DNA from: Coenobita brevimanus
Taxonomy: Eukaryota > Arthropoda > Malacostraca > Decapoda > Coenobitidae
DNA length: 64,000 bases
Assembly (NCBI GenBank): GCA_032717465.1
Contig: CM064732.1
Coordinates: forward strand, 37,537,888-37,601,887
Reading direction: 5' to 3'
The notes under the pieces were generated by a model, which was not told where the DNA came from, did no database searches, and saw only the letters and a list, made by a program, of their open reading frames with translations. Below, in pieces: positions 1 through 8,882 of the stretch. Position numbers and translations under genes: made by a program. The first letter of the stretch is position 1. Every line of letters begins with the position of its first letter.

Positions 1-80
1 CCTTGTTGTTTTTAATGCATCAGGAACTCAATTTCTGTATCTTCAACCTGCCAAAATCGTTCTCTAAAGCAGCACTGATT

Positions 81-104
81 CTCTCTCTCTCTCTCTCTCT
101 CTCT
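81..104. repeat. (CT)12 microsatellite
   Basis: A pure CT dinucleotide run lies in the left flank. No gene is visible in positions 1-183. Confidence 0.95.
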
Positions 105-120
105 GTGGAAAATTGCATTT

Positions 121-183
121 CATCACGGTGGAGCTCGGTGGCTGGGTGAGTGGGATGGGTGGGCAAGGTTGGGTGGGTGGGCT
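121..183. repeat. GGGTGG-type minisatellite, left part, split by Gypsy-1
   Basis: The stretch is built of imperfect GTGGGTGGGT units and ends in GGGCT. The same composition resumes at 6126 directly after the retrotransposon, beginning again with GGGCT. The LTR element therefore interrupts what was one G/T-rich minisatellite. Confidence 0.8.
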
Positions 184-1259
184 TGTCACGAGTTGGCTCG
201 ATTCTCTATTTAAATAAACTCATGACATCGAACTTTGGTGGGAAACTGCGAACTCTAGTGAACTCCCATAAGTATCACTCAGTCAACCGCCACGTATTCA
301 CCCGATCGGGAGTGTTTTCAGAACAATTTTTCACTGTTTCATAAGTGATTGTCCTTGCGCACGACATTAGCACTTCCCCTGAGTGATTTATTATGGGCGT
401 GTTTCACTCACTTCCTTCTGTTAGCTGTTACCAGTTAGCGGCTGGCCGACACTGGCCTCTCTCTCACAATTTGAATTTAGTCAGGATTAGAGCGTCGTGG
501 AAGCAGGTTCGATTGGGCCCAGTGTGGAGCAGCGCCACTGTTGTCCAGCGAGTTCCTGAATTCCCACCTAGTGTGAACCGGCGAGAGGTTTAGCGTGTGC
601 AGCGTCCTTCCTCAACAACGACGCCCAGTCCATTCTGCTTAGCCCACTCTCTGACCAGTATTTCTTTTCGTATTTTCCTAGGATTAAGAGTTTAGCTTTT
701 GAGTGAGTGAGTGAGTGTGTTCTCCTTATTTTGAATTCATTTAGAAACATCTAACGTAAATTTAACTCATTGTAATCAATAAATTAACAGTTCTTTTTCT
801 TGAGCTTAATGTAATATAAACTCGTGTTTTATTTCTCCACATTAAGCTTATTTCACTTATAGCTCCTAGTTTGCATAAACACTGCATTATTCATAACTGG
901 TACTTAGGCCAGTCCTTTTTATTAACTTAAATCCGTTGTGCAACTTGGAGTTAATGCACCAGCAAGAACCTGCTTATCGTTCATAGCATTAGTTATTGAT
1001 TGTCAGGGGTGGAGTCACTTTCTCGTGAGGCTAGCAGTACTAACAAACAGCATTTGTGAGTAATTAGTCTCTGCTGTGTACTGCTGAGAAAGTAAATAAA
1101 TTCTCGTCCTTAGAGAATCGGCGAAGTAAGCCGGCATAAAGTATCAATCCTTGCTTGATTTTCACAAGTCAATTCCTTGTCCATATTTACAACCAACACA
1201 TTTAAAGTATTATTGAATATTATTCTTTAATATTGCATATTTACAAAAACCCCGTGACA
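184..1259 (+). repeat. 5' LTR of Gypsy-1
   Basis: This 1076-bp terminal repeat aligns along its length with 5076-6125 and runs from TGTCACG to CGTGACA. No coding potential is apparent. The short open frames in it have no recognisable domains. Confidence 0.93.
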
Positions 1260-1261
1260 TC

Positions 1262-1279
1262 TGGCGACCTCATTCCAGG
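1262..1279 (+). other. Candidate primer-binding site of Gypsy-1
   Basis: Just after the 5' LTR lies TGGCGACCTCATTCC. The first eight bases resemble the complement of a tRNA-Arg 3' end, as used by 412/mdg1-type elements. Only the first half fits well, so the tRNA assignment is an inference. Confidence 0.4.
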
Positions 1280-1576
1280 ATATTAACTCCTAGCTCTAAA
1301 GTTATTCACGAGACAATACTCACTCACTCATACTTAGGTATTTATCATTAAAGTCTATAGGCACTATCTTACTGGTGATTATTAATTCATTTTTATCAAT
1401 TTTAAGTAATAGTTTTCACAGTCAGTGTTTGTTTAATTTTCTTTCTTTACCAGTTTAACTATATAAAACTGGTCATCACCAACCTATGCCTATATTCTTT
1501 ATTCTTGATTATTGGCATCTTTCTCTGCAAAATAATAGTCGGTACTTAGTCTTTAGTTCATTCAGACTGAGCCATC

Positions 1577-3472
1577 ATGACTACCAACGTCTATGTACAG
1601 GAAGCTAAAGATATGAGGCTTACTGTCCCCGAGAAAATAAAGGACTATGTCCTCTCTTGGTTTACTTACGAGCAGCAATCCAAGAATGATGCTCGTGAAG
1701 AGCGTCGAATTCAGCATGAGGAACACGAAAAAGAGCGCGAATACGAGCGAGAACAGCACGAGGAACGCGAGAGAGAATGTCAACACGAGCAAAAACAACA
1801 CGAACTCGAGTTAGAACAACGTGAGAGAGAACGTGAATACGAGCGTGAACAATGAGACAGAGAACAAGAACACGAACGTGCCGAGTGAGATGCACGCAAA
1901 AAACATGAACTTGAAATGTTGAAGCTCAGGCGAGATTCCTTGGCTTCAGACACATCTGGTGCAGCTGGCCCAAGCTCCATGAGCACTCTCCCTGCACATG
2001 TCCTGGCGACCCCACACATCAAGCTTCCCCCATACAAGGAACGCGAGCGAATCGAGCCATCCATAGCTCGTTTTGAAGACATGGCTCAACTGTACCAGCT
2101 GGATGATGCAGCTAAGTGGCTTCAGTTTCTTAGCCTGTTTGAGGGCCCTGCTCTCGATATTCTCCACAGAATTCGTGGAGACAATCTCACGTATGAGATG
2201 ATGATGGCCACACTCGTCAAAGCGTATGGTCTCACAGCTGACGACACCAAGAGTCAGTTCATGAGGGCGCATTTACAGGAAAAATAGACTGCCGTTCAGT
2301 TTCTTGACCGGCTTACTGCTTACTTAGATGAGTGGATGGAGAAGGATGAAACTCCTTCCACACGTGAGGGCATAATTGACCTTATGCTGCGCACGCAGCC
2401 TGCCGAATTTATGGCTCAGCTTAAGATCTGCCAGGTAAAGGATGCCACCCAAATGGTGGAGAAGGCTGATGCATTCTTCACTGCCTATGGGTATCAAACT
2501 CGTAAGCAATACACCTGGAACAGGAAAGCTGATAAATCTGGGAAACCATCTCAGACTGAACCCCAGCAACAAGGCTGTTCTCAGAATAATGGCCAAGATC
2601 CAAAATCGCAGAGGAAGGACCAGGGGCAAAACACCCAGAAACCTGAGTGGAAGGGGTACAACAGGTACCCTAACCAGCAGCAGTATCAGCCACGCAACCG
2701 ACCATCGGGACTGTCGTTTTCAGCACCAGCTCAAGTGAATAGGAGGCAGGAGGTGAATGCAGCCTTCATTCCTCAGCAGCAGCACGGTGGTCACATCCCT
2801 ACCAGTACGGGTACTCCCCCACAGTTCTCTAGTCCCACAGCGACAGTGAACACTCAGCCTCAGGAGGTCAATGCTCCATCTCCCCCAACAGTGGGTACGA
2901 CCCCTCAAGTATCTAATTCTCAGGGCACCATGTTTGCCGCATCATTTATTCAGCAGTCTCACCAATGGCTTGCTGCTTCCTCCACAGGCCCTCCCACAGA
3001 TGACAGTGCATTCCTTGTTCAGCCAGGGTTTGTGGGAGACATTCCTGTGAAGGTCCTGAGAGACAACAGGTCCTCTGGTTGCTCTGTCAAGCAGAGTCTA
3101 GTTCGGCCTGAGGAGTATACAGGACGACAGATCCAACCTAACCTTATTGATGGATCAGTGAGATTGTTCCCTGAGGCATGTATCCAGGTGGCATCTCCAT
3201 TTTACACTGGTACGACACTCGTAGTTGTCATGCCAGAACCTTTGTTTGACCTTATCATAGGCAATATTCCCGGTGCCAAGGATAGTTGCACTGAAGATGA
3301 CGCTACTCAGACTTCGGCTACAGTAACTCGAGCCACGGCTGAGGCTCCAAACTGTGTCACCCCGGTGACCATTGAATCGCCGCAAGATCTGATATGTAGC
3401 CAAGTTGTTGTTCAAGAACAACATTCTGACCCGACACTTGCACCGTGCGAAAGAAACAAAAGGGTAGAGTGA
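1577..3472 (+). pseudogene. Gypsy-1 Gag plus protease (broken)
   Basis: One reading frame runs from ATG 1577 to TGA 3472 with internal stops at 1853-1855, near 1886 and at 2285-2287. The N-terminus (about residues 30-110) is an extreme Glu/Arg coiled coil (EREREYEREQ units). A helical capsid-like region resembling the SCAN/Gag fold follows (LPPYKERERIEPSIARFEDM, then a DEWMEKDE segment). Next come a Gln/Pro/Thr-rich linker and a C-terminal retropepsin-like domain ending in LIIGNIPGA. The expected DTG protease triad reads DNR (VLRDNRSSG), so the protease is dead even apart from the stops. I see no CCHC zinc knuckle. In life it would form the element's particle; here it is a relic. Confidence 0.85.
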
Positions 3473-3499
3473 TAAAGTATTCACAGGGAGGTCAAGCCA

Positions 3500-3800
3500 A
3501 GTTCATTCGCAAACTAGGACAGCTGTACCGTGAGTCACGAACACCCCAGGACGAGGTTTGACTGCAGTTTGTCGCTTCCACCAAGTACCACCAAGCAGTG
3601 TTAGAATGGGGTCATTGTTCAGCCTCAGGAGGCCACCTGGGTAAAAGGAAGATCCAGGGCCGTATTCGTGCTGACTTTTTCTAGCCAGGGATGGAACGAG
3701 AGATAGATAGTTTCCTGCGTTCCTGCAATGTGTGTCCACATACCACTAATCAGGGACATGTCCTTCCTGTGCCATTTGAAACCACACCCGTAATCTCTGA
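3500..3800 (+). pseudogene. Gypsy-1 integrase N-terminal zinc-finger remnant
   Basis: A broken translation gives QLYRESRTPQ, then a His, GHLGKRKIQGRIRADFF, a stop, PGMEREIDSFLRSCNVC. This is the H2C2 zinc-binding domain that precedes retroviral-type integrase cores. It starts almost directly after the protease frame, so about 2 kb encoding RT and RNase H have been deleted. The catalytic core downstream is not recognisable; only a short open frame (3829-4032) follows, with no motif I can name. Confidence 0.75.
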
Positions 3801-4118
3801 GTAAGTTGAGAGACAGGGCAGTGATGAAGTGGGTGCAGACCTGACGTCTCACCCGTTGGCCCCACAGGACACAGTATGTCCAGGGCCTGTACATACATAT
3901 GTACCGTATTTTAAGAGGGAAGTTCGAGAACCCCACAGAGACAGTCTGAGGCTGTGTATGAATTACCTTGTGGAACGTCTCGAGCTGTGGGCCTCTCAGA
4001 GGATTCCCAGAGAATGCACATTATCCACATGAGTGTTCACACCCATAGTGCGTGTTAAAATGTGACCTGCCCGAGATTGCATAGGGATTCTCAGCTTCCT
4101 GTCGTTAATCGTAAGTGT

Positions 4119-4520
4119 AGAGTTAGTTTAACCAGTAAACTGGGTCCCTAGCGAACTGCAGCGTTTGATGTCCTGCACAGACACCTAGTCTTTTCGCCCA
4201 TGACCACGTTCCCTGGTTAATTTATCGAATTGCAGCGTTTGATGTCCTGCACAAACGCCCAGTCTTTTTGCTAATTAGGTTTAGAGTTTAACCAGTAAAC
4301 TGGGTTCCATTAGTGAATCGCAGCATGTGATGTCCTGCACAGACGCCCAGTCTTTTCGCTCATGACCACGTTCCCTGGTTAATTTACCGAATTGCGGCGT
4401 TTGATGTCCTGCACAAACGCCCAGTCTTTTCGCTAATTAGGTTTAGAGTTTAACCAGTAAACTGGGTCAGTGTTTGATGTCCCGCAGAGACGCCTTGACT
4501 ACGTTTCCTGGTTAATAATG
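4119..4520. repeat. ~160-bp tandem repeat with ~75-80-bp subrepeats
   Basis: The phrase TTTAACCAGTAAACTGGGT recurs with its core at 4131, 4291 and 4453 (spacings 160 and 162). Within each unit GATGTCCTGCACA recurs at roughly half that distance. It lies in the non-coding 3' part of Gypsy-1. ACCAGTAAACTGGGT is itself a near-palindrome. Confidence 0.85.
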
Positions 4521-5075
4521 TAAATAGTGTACTTTATGTAACATAAGTACTGATTGCTAGGCAGAGAGAGAGAAATGACACTTTTGATGCTCCACCTTGA
4601 TTGCTTTTGCAGGTGCAGCTGGCAGGTGCAGCATTGCCGTGCAGAATAGCTGATCGTCCCTGACGCATGCTGCCGCCTCTTCTCTTCTGACTCATCGTCA
4701 TCATTTACTATTGACTTGCATTATGTAATTTTATATGTAGGTACAGTTACAGCACAACTGTCACACCTACACCGTGTATTACATACATCATGCTACATAA
4801 CAATTAGTTGTTAATGTAAATGTAGCGAACTTTTCGCTCAGTTTGACCTGAGTACAGGATTTTTCACTGTCGTCACGGAGTTTTTTCCTCAAGCTTGCTT
4901 CTATTAACGTAAATACGAGGTTTTTTCGTTCACTGGTGATTGTGACTTTCTCCTGTAGCAGGATAGCACACACACCACAGTGTGAATCTTGTGTGACTGA
5001 GTTAGGATTTATATGTATGTAAATTTAAAAAAAAATTTCCTGAGGGAAAATAAAATTGATTTTGCTGGGGCGTAA
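4521..5075 (+). other. Gypsy-1 3' non-coding interior
   Basis: No reading frame with a domain is visible between the tandem repeat and the 3' LTR. A short A-rich stretch near 5028-5060 and the GCTGGGGCG just before the LTR could include the polypurine tract, but neither is clean. Confidence 0.5.
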
Positions 5076-6125
5076 TGTCACGAGTTGGCGCGATTCTCTA
5101 TTTAAATAAACTCGTGACATTGAACTTTGGTGGGAAACCGTGAATTCTAGTGAATTCCCATAAGTATCATTCAGTCAACCGCCACATATTCACCCGATCG
5201 GGAGTGTTTTCAATACAATTTTTCACTGTTTTATAAGTGATCGTCCTTGAGCGCGACATTAGTACTTCCGCTGAGTGATTTATTATTCCTTCCGTTAGCC
5301 GTTACCAGTTAGTGGCTGGCCGACACTCGCCTCTCTCTCACAATTTGAATTTAGTCAGGATTAGAGCATCGTGGAAGCAGGTTCGATTGGGCCCAGTCAT
5401 AGAGCAGCGCCGCCGTTGTCCAGCGAGTTCCTGAATTCCCACCTAGTGTGAACTGGCGAGAGGTTTAGCGTGTGCAGCGTCCTTCCTTAGCAATGACCCC
5501 CAGTCCATTCCGCTTAGCCCACTCTCTGACCAGTATTTCTTTTTGTATTTTCCTAGGCTTAAGAGTTTAGCTTTTGAGTGAGCGAGTGAGTGTGTTCTCC
5601 TTATTTTGAATTCAATTTGAAACATGTAACTCATTGTAATCAATAAATTAACAGTTCTTTTTCTTGAGCTTAATGTAATGTAAACTCATGTTTTATTTCT
5701 CCACATTAAGCTTATTTCACTTATAGCTCCTGGTTTGCATAAACACTTTGCATTATTCATAACTGGTACTTAGGCCAGTCCTTTTTATTAACTTAAATCT
5801 GTTGTGCAACTTGGAGTTAATGCACCAGCAAGAACCTGCTTATCGTTCATAGCATTAGTTATTGATTGTCAGGGGTGGAGTCACTTTCTCGTGAGGCTAG
5901 CAGTACTAACAAACAGCATTTGTGAGTAAGTAGTCTCTGCTGTGTATTGCTGAGAAAGTAAATAAATTCTCATCCTTAGAGAATCAGTGAAGTAAGCCGG
6001 TATTAAATATCAATCATTGCTTGATTTTCACAAGTCAATTCCATCTCCATATTTACAACCAACACATTTAAAGTATTATTGAATATTATTCTTTAATACT
6101 GCACACTCCTAAAAACCCCGCGACA
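5076..6125 (+). repeat. 3' LTR of Gypsy-1
   Basis: This 1050-bp copy of 184-1259 starts TGTCACGAG and ends CCCCGCGACA, followed by the GGGCT target duplication. It differs from the 5' LTR by several substitutions and small indels. Confidence 0.93.
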
Positions 6126-6290
6126 GGGCTGATGGGTGGATGTGTTGGGATGGTGTGGGTGCATGGTAGAGTGTGTGGATGAGTGCCACTGTGGGTAGGC
6201 ATGATGGGTAGCCCAGTGGGTGGCCAGGTGGATGGGCAGGTGGATGGGTGGGTGGGCTGAGTAGGTGGGTTAGTGGGAGGGTAGCAATAA
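6126..6290. repeat. GGGTGG-type minisatellite, right part
   Basis: Imperfect GGATGGGTGGGTGGGC units continue the repeat seen at 121-183. The Pro/Thr/His-rich open frames on the minus strand are products of the repeat, not genes. Confidence 0.85.
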
Positions 6291-6299
6291 AATAGGCCC

Positions 6300-6810
6300 A
6301 TGATGTGAATAGTTCCATGGTGTCAACAGGTCCATGGCAGAAAGAGATTCATTTGGTAAGACAGGTCCATGAGGAATATGTCTTTGGGAAAAAGGGTCTA
6401 AGGAGAACATTGGTCCAGTAAGTATTTACAGGTCCATACAGGGAAGCAAATCCATGGGAGGAAATAGTCAATGGGAGAACATGGGTCCAAGGGGGTAACA
6501 GGTCGATGGAGAAATATATCAGTGGAGAGAAAACAGTTCCATTGAAAAAAAAAAAAAAAAAAAAAGATCCATGGAGAGAAATAGGTCTATGGATGGAAGA
6601 TAGGTCCATGGACGAAAAAATAAGTCCATGGTGTAAAACAGGTCCATGGTAATATACTGTAGATCCATTGGAAAAATAAGTCCATTGGAAAAGTAGGTCC
6701 ATGGGGGATATATGTCCATTCGGGTAAGTAGGCCCATAGGGAAAATTGGTCAAGGGGATTTATGTGTCCAAGGAGAAAAATAGGTCCCTTATTGAAAAAA
6801 TTTGTCAATG
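6300..6810. repeat. Degenerate AGGTCCATGG minisatellite
   Basis: The core AGGTCCATGG followed by AGAAAAA-like spacers recurs more than fifteen times at roughly 20-35-bp spacing. A poly-A run sits at 6545-6565. The minus-strand open frames (Met-Asp-Leu-rich, from CCATGGACCT) are shadows of the repeat. Confidence 0.85.
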
Positions 6811-6914
6811 CAGGACCAAGCCCCTGGGGGAGGAGGGGGAAATAGGTGGGTGAGGGTTGAAGCCCAGGGGGTGTAGCTGGAGACCGGTTTATGTACAGCA
6901 TTCCTTAATATTCA

Positions 6915-7197
6915 ACAGTAGGCAATTCAGTCCTTTCTCTCGGGACCTATAACTGAATTATTGCATTTCATCTCTTGCAAAATCCAATTCTTAGAAATCA
7001 GGTACGCTGAACAGACTCCATCTTTCTTTATCCCTTTTCAATTGCTGACTTCGTTCAAGGACCTTACTTGCAACATATGACATACTGCTGCCACGTTTGT
7101 GCGAGTTGGGGAGGGGGGGGGGAATCACCTGCAGCTCTTCTAAACAGGGTGAAAGCAAAGGCTTTTAATATCATCAACTCTTCTTACTGACTCCATT

Positions 7198-7242
<45 letters not shown>

Positions 7243-7640
7243 CGCCCAAATGCGCTATCTCTTTCCTTATACTATCGCAGCAATCATTAAATACATACTG
7301 CTCTTATTGAACACTATTTCAGTGATAACTAGTTCTGAAGTGTCTGCTTGTATCCCTCTCTAGATACGGCAAGCTTGCTGTTCGTATCAAGCAATGAGTC
7401 TCGCCCTTTTCTGCCCAACTCTCTAATGCAAGAGTTAACCAGTATTCTAAGTTCGTCATGTACGCAACTGGTTAACTTTGGGACTGTCTTTCTCAAACTG
7501 TATTTTCCTCTTCTTATGATCTCTGGTCTCGTGCCATAAATGCAACGTGCTCAGGCGTCCTGAAATGAATGAGTCTTTACTTTGGCTCTCATTTGTTTAT
7601 TTTTTTCTGGGAAGAGCAACTTTTCTGCACGTTTCCAACC
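6915..7640 (+). mobile_element. 3' end of a Jockey-like LINE (decayed fragment)
   Basis: The stretch aligns with 49960-50560 of the longer LINE at 47181-50660. Shared pieces include CAGCTCTTCT, GTCAAAGGCTTTT/GCAAAGGCTTTT, CTTACTGACTCC, AATGCAAGAGTTAACC and the closing TTTGGCTCTC. It covers the C-terminal tail of ORF2 and part of the 3' UTR, with frameshifts. A (CT)n expansion at 7203-7240 lies inside it. This is typical of 5'-truncated LINE insertions. Confidence 0.75.
7203..7240. repeat. (CT)n microsatellite
   Basis: A pure CT run of about 38 bp within the LINE fragment. The homologous place in the 50-kb copy reads CTCTGTCTCTTCGCC, so the run expanded after insertion. Confidence 0.9.
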
Positions 7641-7859
7641 TTTGCTTCTTTTCGTTTGTTGTCACTTTAAAAATTGTCTGTGAATTTGGACTGAGGTACT
7701 GTGCAGAGATACAATAGTATATTTTGATATTTTGGAGCTCTTAGAAAATTGATTGCTTACTCAGTCTGTAATCTACCATTGTGTTACTGTTTGGGTGAGC
7801 AAGCGGGAAGACTATGCTATACATAAAGCACATCACTAAAACTTAGTTATATTGGAAAC

Positions 7860-8380
7860 CGCTAATGCCAAACTGAATCTACACACATCTTTGGAAGGCT
7901 TATGGAAAAGTAACAGGCATTATTTAACAGGTATTACTTAAGTGACTTGTCTCAAAAGCCGGCACCATATTGCTGATAATGACAAAAAACTCAAACCATG
8001 GAAATTAATAAGCTACAGCTCATCTTCGTGCATCTCTGGAAAGCTTGGGAAAAATCAGTTAGTATTATGTGAATTATCTCAAAATTAGCAAACTTATTAC
8101 TAACACAAAGCCAAATAGTGCCAAATTGAGTACAAAAAGTCAGTTATCTCAGAAACTGTTAAACCTACGGTGGATACACATGCATCCCTGGAAAGCTTAA
8201 TAAAAAGTAATAGTTCAGTAGCTACTCAAACTTCGTCACTGTATTGCTAAAACTATAAAAAAAATAAAAAAAAGCGCCAAATTGAGCACTAGAATTGGGT
8301 TATATTATAAATTAATTAAATACACTTGACTACACACATCATTCAAAAGCTTAGGGAAAAGCAATAGGTGTTACTAAAAT
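7860..8380. repeat. Old ~150-bp tandem repeat, four degenerate units
   Basis: A landmark of the form GGAAAGCTTnnGGAAAAnnnAnnAG recurs near 7893, 8038, 8191 and 8346 (spacings about 147-155). It is accompanied by repeated GCCAAATTGAGC and ACACATC motifs. Units are strongly diverged. There are no open frames. Confidence 0.65.
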
Positions 8381-8700
8381 TTTGTGCCTGGCGTCCTAAA
8401 TATAGGACGGAAGTCGGGATTTTCAATGGTTAATAAAGGGGAGAACCCTGGGGTATGGACCTAAGACTTTTGCGATTGTAAGTGATAGGCAGAGGGCGGT
8501 ATGGTTAGCCTCCTTCCCATAAAATCCCCCACCCAGGAGCCCTAGGCACAAATGGGTTAAAGTGGCTTTCCCAAAACTCATATTACTCGTATGCGTTGAT
8601 GTAAGATAAGTGGCCTGGCACACTTCTTTTAGGTAAAACAACATTAGCAAACTTACTTGGTAGAATACATTCTATAAATTCAAGTATGCACTTCTGTAAC
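8381..8700. other. Spacer without recognisable gene
   Basis: A short minus-strand frame (8423-8650) has no motif I recognise. Nothing else is seen before the piggyBac end at 8701. Confidence 0.5.
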
Positions 8701-8882
8701 TTAACCCATCCCGTCTGGGTGACATGTATGCATGTCCTCCTGGGGCCATCCGGATGTCATGTTTACATGATCTAGTAATTCACGCCATTGTTCAAATACT
8801 CAGCTGATCATTTTCACCACCCGCACCTGCTGGCAACCCCCCACACGCATCCCAGTCACGCTCCAGTTGCCTGCGTACCTCC

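Larger units (their letters stand above)
184..6125 (+). mobile_element. Ty3/Gypsy LTR retrotransposon (Gypsy-1), RT-deleted
   Basis: This is a complete LTR-to-LTR insertion. Both LTRs begin TGTCACGAG; the left ends CCCCGTGACA and the right ends CCCCGCGACA, so the tips are inverted TGTCACG/CGTGACA. It is flanked by a perfect 5-bp target duplication, GGGCT, at 179-183 and 6126-6130. The interior carries a broken gag-protease frame and an integrase zinc-finger remnant, but reverse transcriptase and RNase H are missing. It is therefore a deletion derivative that would need enzymes from a relative. The LTRs differ by scattered substitutions and an indel of about 18 bp near 390, so the insertion is not recent. 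Confidence 0.93.

Noticed and set aside
4119..4520. CRISPR-like array
   Set aside because: Units are about 160 bp without constant repeat/variable spacer structure and lie in a eukaryotic retrotransposon.
6086..6901. Several minus-strand frames of 70-134 codons
   Set aside because: They are translations of the GGGTGG and AGGTCCATGG minisatellites (Pro/Thr/His and Met-Asp-Leu repeats).
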